Both the position numbers and the translations under genes were made by a program. DNA of 64,000 bases. Origin: CALZJC01 sp963781065. Its GTDB lineage: Bacteria > Acidobacteriota > Thermoanaerobaculia > Multivoradales > JAHEKO01. The stretch covers positions 1 to 64,000 of the forward strand of contig CAWAET010000007.1 in assembly GCA_963781065.1 (NCBI GenBank). Direction: 5' to 3'. Every line of letters starts with the position of its first letter. Within the stretch, counting starts at the first letter, position 1. Shown here in pieces: positions 23,929 through 34,100 of this stretch. Below the pieces are notes generated by a model that was not told the DNA's origin, searched no databases, and saw only the letters and a list, made by a program, of their open reading frames with translations.

Positions 23929-25491
23929 GTGAATATCGACATTTTGGCGGGCGCGCTGCTACTCGCGGCGCTCCTCGTGGTCACTGTCTGGTGGCTGTGG
24001 GTGCGGCGTGCGGTCAAGCGGACCGGCGCCCAGGCCCGGCGCCAGGCGGCCAGGATCCTCGAGGAGGCCGAGCGCGAAAAGAACGCCAAGCTGCGCGAGA
24101 CCGAGCTGGCAGCGAAAGAGAAGCTGCTGGCGGCGCGCAACGAGTTCGAGAAGGTCTCGCGCAAGCGGCGCGACGAGATCGAAGCGCTCGAGCGCCGGCT
24201 GACCCAGAAAGAAGACAATCTCGAGAAGCGCTTCGCCGAGCAGAGCGATCGCGAGCGCGAGATCGGGGCGCGGGAGAAGGGCGCCGCCGAGCGCGAGCGG
24301 AAGCTGGAGGCCCGCGAGGCCGAGCTGGCCGAGCTGGTCGATGCCGAGCGCGCCAAACTCGAGCGAATCGCCGGCCTGACCTCGCAGCAGGCCAAGGAAG
24401 AGCTGATTCGTTCGCTGACCGACGAGGCCCGCATGGAGGCGGCCCACCTGGTCAAGCGGGTCGAGGACGAGGCGCGGGAGCAGGCGTCGCGCGAGGCGCA
24501 GCGGATCGTCGGCATGGCGGTCCAGCGGTCGGCCTCCGACTACGTCGCCGAGACCACGGTCTCGGTGGTGGCGCTGCCCAACGACGAGATGAAGGGCCGC
24601 ATCATCGGCCGCGAGGGGCGCAACATCCGCGCCCTGGAGGCGCTGACCGGCATCGACCTGATCGTCGACGACACGCCCGAGGCGGTGATCCTCTCCGGCT
24701 TCGACCCCCTGCGGCGCGAGATCGCCCGCACTACGCTGGAACGGCTGATCGCCGACGGGAGGATCCACCCGGCGCGGATCGAAGAGGTGGTCGACAAGGT
24801 GCGCGCCGAGTTCGACGAGAAGATCCGCCAGGAGGGCGAGGCGGCGCTGCTCGAGCTCAACATCGGCAACGTGCACAAGGAGCTGGTGCGGCTGCTCGGG
24901 CGGCTGCGCTACCGGACCTCCTACGGCCAGAACGTCCTGCAGCACTCCAAGGAGGTGGCCTTTCTCGCCGGCACGATGGCCGCCGAGCTCAAGGTGGACG
25001 TGGTGGTGGCCAAGCGCGCCGGGCTGTTCCACGACATCGGCAAGGCGGTGGACCGCGAGATGGAGGGCGGCCATCTGCACATCGGCGTCGATCTGCTGCG
25101 CAAGTACGGCGAGAACGAGGCGGTGGTCCACGCGATGGCCTGCCACCACGGCGACTACGATCCCGAGAGCGTCGAAGCGGTGCTGGTGACCGCCTCCGAC
25201 GCCCTGTCGGCGGCGCGCCCGGGAGCGCGGCGCGAGATCCTCGAGACCTATGTCAAGCGGCTGGAGAAGCTCGAAGAGCTGGCCGGCTCCTTCAAGGGAG
25301 TGCAGAAGACCTACGCCATCCAGGCCGGGCGCGAGGTGCGGGTGATCGTGGACTGCAAGCGCGTCAACGACGACCAGGCGATCTGGCTGTCGCGCGACAT
25401 CGCCAAGAAGGTGGAGGCCGACCTCACCTATCCGGGACAGATCAAGGTGACCGTCATTCGCGAGACCCGCTCGGTCGAGTACGCCAAATGA
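23929..25491 (+). CDS. rny: Ribonuclease Y
   Basis: Membrane-anchored endoribonuclease that starts mRNA decay. The 520-residue layout is textbook. One N-terminal helix (residues 5-25) anchors it to the membrane. A long charged coiled coil (about 28-190) follows. Then come a KH RNA-binding domain with GRIIGREGRNIRALE, and an HD domain with HSKEVAFLAG, LFHDIGKAVDRE and ACHHGDYDPES. A C-terminal conserved tail begins YAIQAGREVRVIVD. The start is GTG at 23929, set by a strong Shine-Dalgarno (ctaggagg) 6 nt upstream. YmdB, found next to rny in many bacteria, follows at 25 bp. Confidence 0.97.
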   Translation: MNIDILAGALLLAALLVVTVWWLWVRRAVKRTGAQARRQAARILEEAEREKNAKLRETELAAKEKLLAARNEFEKVSRKRRDEIEALERRLTQKEDNLEKRFAEQSDREREIGAREKGAAERERKLEAREAELAELVDAERAKLERIAGLTSQQAKEELIRSLTDEARMEAAHLVKRVEDEAREQASREAQRIVGMAVQRSASDYVAETTVSVVALPNDEMKGRIIGREGRNIRALEALTGIDLIVDDTPEAVILSGFDPLRREIARTTLERLIADGRIHPARIEEVVDKVRAEFDEKIRQEGEAALLELNIGNVHKELVRLLGRLRYRTSYGQNVLQHSKEVAFLAGTMAAELKVDVVVAKRAGLFHDIGKAVDREMEGGHLHIGVDLLRKYGENEAVVHAMACHHGDYDPESVEAVLVTASDALSAARPGARREILETYVKRLEKLEELAGSFKGVQKTYAIQAGREVRVIVDCKRVNDDQAIWLSRDIAKKVEADLTYPGQIKVTVIRETRSVEYAK

Positions 25492-25516
25492 GCGCGCCGG
25501 GCCCGAGGCTGAAAAG

Positions 25517-26299
25517 ATGAAACTGCTATTTGTTGGCGACGTGGTGGGCAAGCCGGGGCGGGGCATCCTGAACCGGCTGCTGCCGGAACTGGTAGACCGG
25601 CGCCGCCTCGACTATGTCGTGGTCAACGTCGAGAACGCCGCTGGCGGCTTCGGCGTCACGCCCGCGATCATGACCGAGCTGGCCGAGCTGCCGATCGACT
25701 GCTTCACCAGCGGCAACCACATCTGGGACAAGAAGGAGAGCGTGCGGGCGCTCTCCCTCGAGCCCCGCCTGCTACGCCCGGCCAACTACCCGGGCGACAA
25801 CCCAGGCGTCGGGATGCACGTGGGCGAGACCGCGGCCGGGATTCCCGTGGCCACCATCAATCTCGAGGGCCAGGTCTTCATGAAGCCGCTGGTGAGCCCG
25901 TTTCAGGTCGCCGACCGGCTGCTGGGCGAGCTGCCGTCCAAGGTGCGGGTGATCCTGGTCGACTTTCACGCCGAGGCAACGAGCGAGAAGCAGGCGCTGG
26001 GCTTCCATCTCGACGGGCGGGTGAGCGCCGTGGTCGGCACCCATACCCACGTTCCCACCGGCGACGAGCGGCTACTGCCCGCCGGCACCGCGTTTCTAAC
26101 CGATGTCGGCATGACCGGGCCGTACGAGTCGGTCATCGGCATGCGCATCGACAAGGTGCTGCACCGTTTTCTGCACCAGACCCCCGGCGGCTTCGAGGTC
26201 GCCAAGCGCGACGTCCGGCTGGCCGCGGTCGAGTTCGACATCGACGAGTCGACCGGCCGCGCCCGGGCGGTCGAGAGGATGCTCCTCAGCGATGGCTAA
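25517..26299 (+). CDS. ymdB: YmdB-type metallophosphodiesterase
   Basis: A 260-residue di-metal phosphodiesterase of the TIGR00282 family; the Bacillus homologue cleaves 2',3'-cyclic nucleotides and affects biofilm choice. Metal ligands are all present: D8 (FVGDVVGKPGR), E39 and N40 (NVENAAGG), N67 and H68 (SGNHIWD), H151 (DFHAEATSEK), H176 and H178 (GTHTHVPT). The N-terminal residues and length are typical. It follows rny by 25 bp, and its TAA overlaps the start of the next gene, so the three are probably co-transcribed. Confidence 0.95.
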   Translation: MKLLFVGDVVGKPGRGILNRLLPELVDRRRLDYVVVNVENAAGGFGVTPAIMTELAELPIDCFTSGNHIWDKKESVRALSLEPRLLRPANYPGDNPGVGMHVGETAAGIPVATINLEGQVFMKPLVSPFQVADRLLGELPSKVRVILVDFHAEATSEKQALGFHLDGRVSAVVGTHTHVPTGDERLLPAGTAFLTDVGMTGPYESVIGMRIDKVLHRFLHQTPGGFEVAKRDVRLAAVEFDIDESTGRARAVERMLLSDG

Positions 26300-27185
26300 G
26301 ACTGACGGCAAGGCCCAGATCGAGAGGCTGCTGCGCGCCCCCGGGCGGCTGCCGATCTCGGTGATCATCACCACCTTCAACGAGGAGATCAACATTGAGG
26401 ACTGCATCCGCTCGGTGCTGTGGGCGGACGAGGTCCTGGTGGTCGACTCGCACTCGAAGGACCACACGGTCGAGCTGGCGCGCCGGCACCCGGTCAAGCT
26501 GCTCGAGCGCGAGTACTTCGGCTCGGCGGCGCAGAAGAACTGGTCGATGGACCGGGTCGAGAACGACTGGGTGCTGATCCTCGACGCCGACGAGCGGCTG
26601 ACCGATGACCTGGCCAAGGAGATTCTGCAGCTGCTGGTCGAGGGACCGCAGTTCTACGGCTACTTCCTGCGCCGGCGCAACATCGTGCTGGGCAAGGTGA
26701 TCCGTCATTCGGGCTGGTCGACGGACAAGGTGATCCGCTTCTTCCACCGCAGCCACGGCCGCTATCCCGACCGCCGCGTGCACGCCGATCTGGACATCGA
26801 GGGGCCGACCCCGGTGCTGCGCAACGCCCTGCTCCACTACACCTTCCGCTCACTCGATCAGTACTGGGAGAAGCTGCGCAACTACGCTGAGTGGGGCGCC
26901 GCCCAGGGCTTCCGCGAGGGCCGGCGTGCCGGTGTCCTGGAGCTTGCCGGGCGCCCGATCTGGCGGTTCTTCCGCACCTACTTCCTGCAGCTGGGCCTGC
27001 TCGACGGTCTGCACGGCCTCGTGGTCTGTGGCCTGCAGGCGTTTGGCTCCTTCTTGAAGTACGCCCGGCTGTGGGACTACAACGTGCGGGCCCGGAACGG
27101 CGAAGAGATCAGCCTGCCGGCCTTCGACGACAACGAGAGCACCTGGGAACGGCTGGCAAGCAAGGACGACCCGGAGGCGACCTGA
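26292..27185 (+). CDS. Family 2 glycosyltransferase (WaaE/KdtX-like)
   Basis: Predicted inverting GT-A glycosyltransferase of 297 residues. It has an N-terminal nucleotide-sugar fold (ISVIITTFNEEINIEDCIRS), the metal-binding DAD at 98-100 (LILDADERL), and the acceptor region RHSGWSTDKVIRFFHR and RRVHADLDIEG. These match the WaaE/KdtX group, which adds a glucose to the lipopolysaccharide core. The C-terminal third (RFFRTYFLQLGLLDGLHGLV) is amphipathic and probably membrane-associated. It starts within the ymdB stop region (8-bp overlap), so translation is coupled. The exact sugar and acceptor are unknown. Confidence 0.85.
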   Translation: MAKTDGKAQIERLLRAPGRLPISVIITTFNEEINIEDCIRSVLWADEVLVVDSHSKDHTVELARRHPVKLLEREYFGSAAQKNWSMDRVENDWVLILDADERLTDDLAKEILQLLVEGPQFYGYFLRRRNIVLGKVIRHSGWSTDKVIRFFHRSHGRYPDRRVHADLDIEGPTPVLRNALLHYTFRSLDQYWEKLRNYAEWGAAQGFREGRRAGVLELAGRPIWRFFRTYFLQLGLLDGLHGLVVCGLQAFGSFLKYARLWDYNVRARNGEEISLPAFDDNESTWERLASKDDPEAT

Positions 27186-27472
27186 GCGGTTTTCGCGCGG
27201 CGCCGCTGCTGCTGGCGCTGTGCGCGGTGGCGGTTGCGGCGCTGGCCGCCGGTCCGTTGCTCTACCGCTCGCTGCTGCCCGAGGCGGCAAGCGCGCCGGC
27301 GGCGGGCTGCTCCTTCGCGCTCGTCACGGGCGGCCTCCTGGCGCTGCTCGTGGCGGCGACGATCTGGCTGCTCCGCCGCCGGCGCCAGGCCCGCCGGCCC
27401 GACCTCGACCGCCGGCTCTGGGAGGCGGCGCTGGGCGGGGACGAGCCGGCGGAGCCCGGCGGGGACGGATAG
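27182..27472 (+). CDS. Small two-helix membrane protein, start uncertain
   Basis: An open frame of up to 96 codons with two hydrophobic helices: PLLLALCAVAVAALAAGPLLY and SFALVTGGLLALLVAATIWLL. An Arg-rich cytoplasmic segment and the ending DRRLWEAALGGDEPAEPGGDG follow. No ATG exists in frame. The best-placed initiator is CTG at 27182, overlapping the previous gene's stop as CTGA with ggagg 5 nt upstream. A GTG at 27227 would remove half of the first helix. The stop at 27472 abuts the stop of the convergent PPTase with no gap. Function is unknown. Confidence 0.45.
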   Translation: MSGFRAAPLLLALCAVAVAALAAGPLLYRSLLPEAASAPAAGCSFALVTGGLLALLVAATIWLLRRRRQARRPDLDRRLWEAALGGDEPAEPGGDG

Positions 27473-28147
27473 CTAGCCCAGCTCGACCATCTCGGGCGCG
27501 GGCCGAGACACCACCGTCACCACGAAGCCCTCGAGCTCCATCCACCGGCCCTCGAGCGCCGGGCGGGCGCTCTCGCCAGCGACCTCCAGCCGTTGCCAGC
27601 GTCGGCCGGTCGGCCGCGTGACGGTTACCTGGAGCGACCGCGTATCAGCCCGAAGCCCCTGCCGCAGCGCCTTGAGCGCGCTCTCCTTGGCGCTCCACAC
27701 GAGGTTGACGAGGAGGTCCCGGCGGGGCTCGTCGTCGGCGGCCAGCGCGGCGCGCTCGGCAGGGGTCAGATAGCCGGCTACAAAGGCGTCGGAGCGCGGC
27801 TCGACCCGCTCGATGTCGCAGCCCAGGGCGGTGGCGACGGCCGCCACCGCGGCCAGCGCCCGGCCGTGGCTGTGGCTGAGCGACAGCGAGATCGGCAGGG
27901 CGGATCCTCCGGCGAAGGCCTCGGGTGCGCCGTCCGCCGCGGCCAGGATCTCGAGGTCCCGGGGAACCGGCTGGCCCCGGCGCTCGAGGAAGGCGCCGAC
28001 CGCCGCCTTGGCCGTCCAGCGGCCCAGACGCCAGTCGGCGACCCGTTTGGCCGAGCGCCGATCGGTGAACCACCGCCGCTCGGCGGTCGTCAGCCAGTCG
28101 TTGTCGTCCGGTACCTGCGACAGGCGCCGCAGCAGGTAACCGGTCAC
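27473..28147 (-). CDS. 4'-phosphopantetheinyl transferase (Sfp type)
   Basis: Transfers phosphopantetheine from CoA to carrier-protein domains. The 224-residue protein has the Sfp-type signature: D111 and E113 in LGCDIERVEPR, and W151-K154-E155-K159 in WSAKESALK, plus the earlier LSLSHSHG. The GTG start at 28147 overlaps the stop of the upstream megasynthase as GTGA, so translation is coupled. It most likely serves that protein. The sequence is intact, in contrast to the frameshift-rich KS/AT region upstream. It is the last gene of the minus-strand cluster acyl-CoA dehydrogenase, megasynthase, PPTase. Confidence 0.93.
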   Translation of the reverse strand: MTGYLLRRLSQVPDDNDWLTTAERRWFTDRRSAKRVADWRLGRWTAKAAVGAFLERRGQPVPRDLEILAAADGAPEAFAGGSALPISLSLSHSHGRALAAVAAVATALGCDIERVEPRSDAFVAGYLTPAERAALAADDEPRRDLLVNLVWSAKESALKALRQGLRADTRSLQVTVTRPTGRRWQRLEVAGESARPALEGRWMELEGFVVTVVSRPAPEMVELG

Positions 28148-31100
28148 GCCATCGCCGCTCGCAGGGGCTCGAGGGCCGCCTCGTCCAGGGCCACGGGCAG
28201 CTCGGCGGTGCGGTAGCCCTCGACGACCACCAGCACCGCGCCGCTCTCGTCGAGGACGCGGGCGTCGAAGGCGCCCGCCGCGTCGGCCGGGCGGACCACG
28301 GCGCAGAGCCGGCCGCTCGCCTCCGTCGCCGGGCGCAGCCAGCGGATGCGGTCTATGGCCGACGGCAGGCCGTAGCGGCCGCTGCGGCCCAGCTCCCAGA
28401 TGCCGGCGGTCTGAAAGCAGAGCTCGAGCAGCCGTGGCGAGGTGATCGTCGCCGCCGCGGCCGGCTCATGGCCGTCAGGCAGGTTGCTCGGCATCAGACC
28501 GGCAGCGCCGCCATCGACCGCCCAGGCCCGCTCGACGACGCGATAGGCGGGACCGTGGAAGTAGATCCGGTAGATCTCCGCCGCCGTCACCGCCGGGCCG
28601 TCACCGGCCGCTGGCCACGCCGCCTGTGCCGGCGCCGCCGCCGCCGGCGACAGCCGCACCCGGGCCGCGAAGTGCTCGGTGACGATGGGCTCGCTCTGCC
28701 GCGGCAGCAGGCGGCTGCCAAGCAGGCGGCAGTCGGCCACGACGTCGTCGCCGTCGAGCCGGAACCGCGCTTGAACCGTGACGGTGCGCGGCTCGTGGCG
28801 GTAGAACTTGAACGGCGCCAGGAAGCGGACCCGCTCGACCGCCGTCGCGTGGCGGTCGGGGAAGAGCAGCCGGGCGGCTTCGGTGAAGGCCTCCACGCCC
28901 ATCACCCCCGGCAGCACCGGCACGCCGTCGATCTGGTGGTCGTGGAGAAACGGCTGCGCCGCCGGCGTCAGCTCGGTCTCGACGACGAGGCCGGTGTGCA
29001 GCCCCATGCCGCGGATCTCGGCGCTCAACAGGCCGCCGGCGCGGCCGGCGACCGCCGCCACGTCCAGCCCGCCGGTCTCGTGCCATTCGTCGAGCAGCCC
29101 GCCGAGGCGTTGGCCGATCACCACCTCGCCGTCGGTGCCCGCGGTCAACTCCCGGCGCACCAGCGGGATGCCGATCGCGGGCGGCAGCATGTCGATGCCC
29201 GCGGCCGCCATCATCTGGGGGATCGAGCCGCGCGTCGCCATGCCGATCTCGCCCCAGGCGGTCCAGTCGATGGCGATCCCGCGGGTCCCCGCCCGCCGGT
29301 TGCGCAGCGACGAGCACAGCTTGGCCAGCAGGTCGTTGGCCGAGGCGTAGTCGGTCTGCCCGGCGTTGCCGAAGCGGCCGGCGATGGAGGAGAAGGCGAC
29401 GACCGCCCCCAGCTCCATCTCGCCCAGGGCGCGCATCAGGTGGTAGTAGCCCCTCGCCTTGACGTCGAAGACGAGGTCGAACTCGGCCGGCTGTTTGTCG
29501 GGCAGCATGCGGCTGATCTCGAGCCCGGCCGCGTGGATCACGGCGTCGATCCGCTGGTGCGCCTGGCGCAGCCGTTCGACGACTTCGGCGACGGCGTCGG
29601 CGTCGAGCAGGTCCACCCGGTGGTAGACGGCGCGGCCGCCGGAACGCTCGATCGCCTGGATGGCGGCCAGGGCCGAGTGCCGGCGCTCGAGCGCCGCCAG
29701 GAGGCGTTCGACCTTGGCCGGGGTCGGTCGCTCGCCGCTCGCCTTGATGCGCTCGAACAGCTCCGGCTTGAGGCCCTCGCGGTCGCTGGCGAAGCGGCGC
29801 AGGTCGGGGTCCTCGGGGTCCGGCGCGGGGGCGACGTCGAGCAGGTGGAAGGTGCCGCCCGAGGCCTGCGCCAGGTCGGCGACGATGGCCGAGACGATGC
29901 TACCGGCGGCGCCGGTGACCAGAAAGACGCTGTCGCGGCCGAGCGCTATCCGGCCGGTCGAATCGCCGGCCGCCCGCTCGCTGAGCCCGATCGTCCAGCG
30001 CCGGCCGTCCCGGTAGCCCACCTCGACGACCCCCGGGTCGCGCAGGGTCTCGTCGATCAGACGGTCGGCCAGGGCCGCTGTCTTGCGGCTGGGCGCGAAG
30101 TCCACCGCCTTGACCAGGGCGCCGGGGCGCTCGCGCTTGAAGGTCTTGGTGAAGCCGGTGGCGCCGCCGCCGAGCGGCGCCCAGGCGCCCTCCGCGTCGT
30201 AGCCGTGCCGGCCTCCCAGGCGGGTGGCGGTCACCAGGAAGGTACCGCTCTCGCCGATGGCGTCGTAGAGGGCGCGCATCGTGGTGTAGAGCAGCTTCAC
30301 CCGCGAGCCGATGGCCGTCTGCCACTCTGCCGGAGCCATCTCCGCGAGCTCGGGAGCGCGATCGAGGGCCGGCAGCCAGTAGACCCCGTGGATCGGCCCC
30401 GCCGCGAGCCACTCGCTGAGCCGCGCGCCGACTGCCTCGGGCGCCGTCTCGTCCAGGGCCAGGATCTCGACGCCCAGCTTCTCGAGCCGGGCGGTGAGCG
30501 CCTTGGCGACGCCGCCCCGATCGGCGCGGACGACGACCCGCGTGCCGGCCCCGAGAGTGACCCCGGTGCCGACGCAGAGCTCGAGCGGTGGGCGGAGGAT
30601 GGCGGTGGGGACGCGGCGGAAGACGGCCGGCTCGGCCTCGGCGACGGCCGCCGACCCGGCGATCTCGGCCGCCTCCTCCCGCACCGGGTCGGCGCCCGCT
30701 GGCGCCGCTGGCGCGGCGGCCTCGGCGGGCGCCCCGGGGCGCTTCAAGTCGGGCCGCTTGTCGTAGACGAACTGGATGGCGTGGGCGATGGTGGGGTAGT
30801 CGCGCAGGGCCAGGTCTTCGTCGCGGGGGATCTCCCAGGCGGCGCGGATGGCGGCGAAGGTCTCGGCCTGCTTGACCGTGTCGACGCCCAGATCGGCCTC
30901 GAGGTCGAGGTCGAGATCGAGCATCTCGGGCGGGTAGCCGGTCTGCTCGGCGACGATTGCCAGCACCTTCTCCTGCACCGGGTCGAGCGGAGCGGCGCCC
31001 GGCGATGAAGCCGGCGCGGCGGCGGGCGCGGCCGGTGGCGGCTGCCGCGGCAGCGCTGTCGCGGGCGCGACGGCTGGCGGCTGCCGCGGCCGCCGCCGGC

Positions 31101-34100
31101 GCTGGCCGGGCGCGGCGAGCCGGCAGGCGCCACGGGCCGTTCAGGTCGGGCCGCTTGTCGTAGACGAACTGGATGGCGTGGGCGAGGGTGGGGTAGTCGC
31201 GCAGGGCCAGGTCTTCGTCTCGGGGGATCTCCCAGGCGGCGCGGATGGCGGCGAAGGTCTCGGCCTGCTTCACCGTGTCCACGCCCAGGTCGGCCTCGAG
31301 GTCGAGGTCGAGGTCGAGCATCTCGGGCGGGTAGCCGGTCTGCTCGGCGACGATCGCGAGCACCTTCTCCTGCACCGGGTCGACCAGCGCGGCGCGCGGC
31401 GGTGAAGCCGGAGCGGGGGCGGGAGCGGCCTGCGGCCGGTCGCGGCTCCGGCCCCGGCGGTGCCGCCGCGGCGACCCCGGTTCCTGCCGTAGCCACCGCC
31501 GGCGCGGGCCGCCCGGAGGCCGGCGCCCCGCCGTCCGCGAGCCTCAGCGTGCGGTGAACCACCTCGAGGCCGCCGCCGTCGCCGACCCGCGACAGCCACG
31601 ACTGCCAGGCGGCGGGATCGGCGATGCGCGTGGCGTAGCCGAGGGCGTCGGGGGCCGGCCGGCTGCCGTCGGGGCTCGGCACCCAGCGCATCAGCGACAG
31701 GCTGATCTGCGAGCCGAAGCCGGCACCCAGGCGCAGGGCGTAGCGCACCGGGTAGCTGCCCCCCAGCGACAGGTTGAGCCGGCCGAGGTCGGGATCGACG
31801 TCGCGGAAGTTGGCGACCGGCGGCACCCGGCCGGTCTCGAGCGCCTTGATGGCCACCACGTCCTCGATGCCGACGGCCATCGGGTGACCGGTGAAGCCCT
31901 TGGTGTTGGCGACGACGATCTTGTCGGCGTCGGGGCCGAAGACGTGCCGCAGGGCGTCGACCTCGGCCTGGGCGCTGCCGCCGCGGGCCGGGGTGTAGGT
32001 CTCGTGCGAGACGAAGACGGTCTCGCCGGCGATCTGGCGGCGATCGATGCCCCAGGCGCGCTCGGCGGACGCCACCAGGCTCTCCATCATGCCGCAGATA
32101 TGGCCCACGTCGAGCCGCGTGCCGTGGATAGGCGCTGTTGGCGGTCGTCGGTGGCCAGCACCTCGGTGATCGGCCGCAGGCCGCGCTCGGCGGCGGCCTC
32201 GGCGCTCTCGACGACCATGGCGGCGGCGCCCATGCCGACCAGCATGCCGTGCCGCCGGCGGTCGAACGGGATGGCGGCGTCCTCGACGCGCTCGTCGGTG
32301 GCGGCGGCGCCGCTGGCCAGGAAGCCGGCGCCGATCCACTCCAGCACGTTGTCGCTGGTGACGTCGTCGGCCGAGATGATGACCACCCGCCGGCAGCGGC
32401 CGCGGCGGATCCAGTCCTCGGCGAGGGCCACCGCCTGGGTGGTGCTGGCGCAGGCGGAGTTGATCTGGGTGTTGGGCCCGCGGGCGCCGATCAGCTCGGC
32501 GAACTGCGAGTGGCCCATGCTCAGCACGCGGAACAGGAAGCGCCGGTCGAAGGTGTAGGCGTTCGCCCTCGAGCTCGGCGCGTGCCGCCGTCAGCCGGCG
32601 ACCGAGCTCGGCGGCCAGCTCGCCGTCGCCGTCGCCGACCCGCGAGCTCAGCGCCTCCAGCTCGGCCACCCTGCTCGCGACGGGCCTGGTCGAGGTAGTA
32701 GCGGCGGCTCTCGCCGGCGAAGTAGTCGATGCCCGGGAAGGCGCTGGCGAAGATGATCCCGGTGTCGTCCCGCAGCGCCTCGGGCAGCAGCCAGCGGTCC
32801 GGCAGCAGAGTGCCCTTGGTCGTCGTGCGGTACCGGAGTGCCAGCGGCAGCCCGGCGTCGCGCAGCGCGTCGAGCCCGGCGCCGATGGCCAGCTGCGAGG
32901 TGATGTCGAGCGCCGCCAGCCGGTCCTTCGGGTAGCCGAACTCTTCGACCAGGTCGAGCCGGCGCCGGCGCGCCGCCAGCTTGATCACTTCGCCGACCTC
33001 GTCGATGGTCTCGAACCGGCCGTCGCCGCTCTCGCTCTTGACCAGCCGGGTGATGTTCTTGTCGCACCATCGCTTCGCGCAGCTCGGCCGGTATGGGGCC
33101 GAGGAACTGCTCGCCGGCGAGGATCCGGCCGACGTTGGCGTCGTCGAAGACCCGCTCGCCGCCGGGCAGCCCGAGGGCGGCGCCGGTGATCACGACCGGC
33201 CGCTCGGCGGCGGCCGGCGCGGCCGGCGGTCCGCCGCCGCCGTAGAGCTCGAAGCCCTTCATCAGGGTCTGGGCGATGAGGTCGCCCAGCTCGCGGAAGC
33301 GGGCCTCGTCGCCGGACCGGCCGCCGGTGGCGCCCCCTCCGGTTGCGGGCATGGTGGTGGCGCCCGGCGCGGTCTGCGCGGGCGGGACGGCCGGCGCGCT
33401 CGTCGCCGCCGCCAACGGCGCCTCGCCGACGCCCAGACCGGCACCACGGCCGGCACCCGACCGGCACCACGGCCGGCGGCCCAGAAGCCGCACACAGCGC
33501 TGGTTGAACGAGCTCGACGTCGCCCAGCCGCGGGTGGTTGGTGGACAGCGTCGTGACGTCGCTCCGGCCGCCGAGGACGTCGTCGGCGAACCCCTGCAGC
33601 GCCCGCTTGGGGCCCACCTCGACGAACAGCCGGGCGCCGGCCTCGGTAGAGCGTCTCGAGCCCCTCGACGAACTGCACCGGCGAGGCGATCTGCCGGCCC
33701 AGCAGGTCGACCATCTCGGGGACCGAGTCCGGGCCGCCGGGGTAGAAGTCGCCGGTCACGTTGGCGACCACCGGGATGCGGGGCGGGCGCAGCGCCAAGC
33801 CGCCGCATCATGCGCCGCAGCGGCTCCCCGGCCGGGGCGACGATGGCGGTGTGGAAGGCGTGGCTCACCGGCAGCGGCCGGACGTCGAGATCGGCTTGCC
33901 GCATGGCCTCCATGGCGCGCGTCGACGGCTTCGCTGCCGCCGCCGATGACCGCCTGCCGGGTGCTGTTGATGTTGGCCACCACGACGTAGCCGTCGATCG
34001 ACTCGAGGATGCCCTCGATCGTCTCGAGCGGCGCGAAGACCGCCGCCATCTTGCCGTTGTCCTCGACCGACACCCGGGTCATCTCGTCGCCCCGCGCGCT

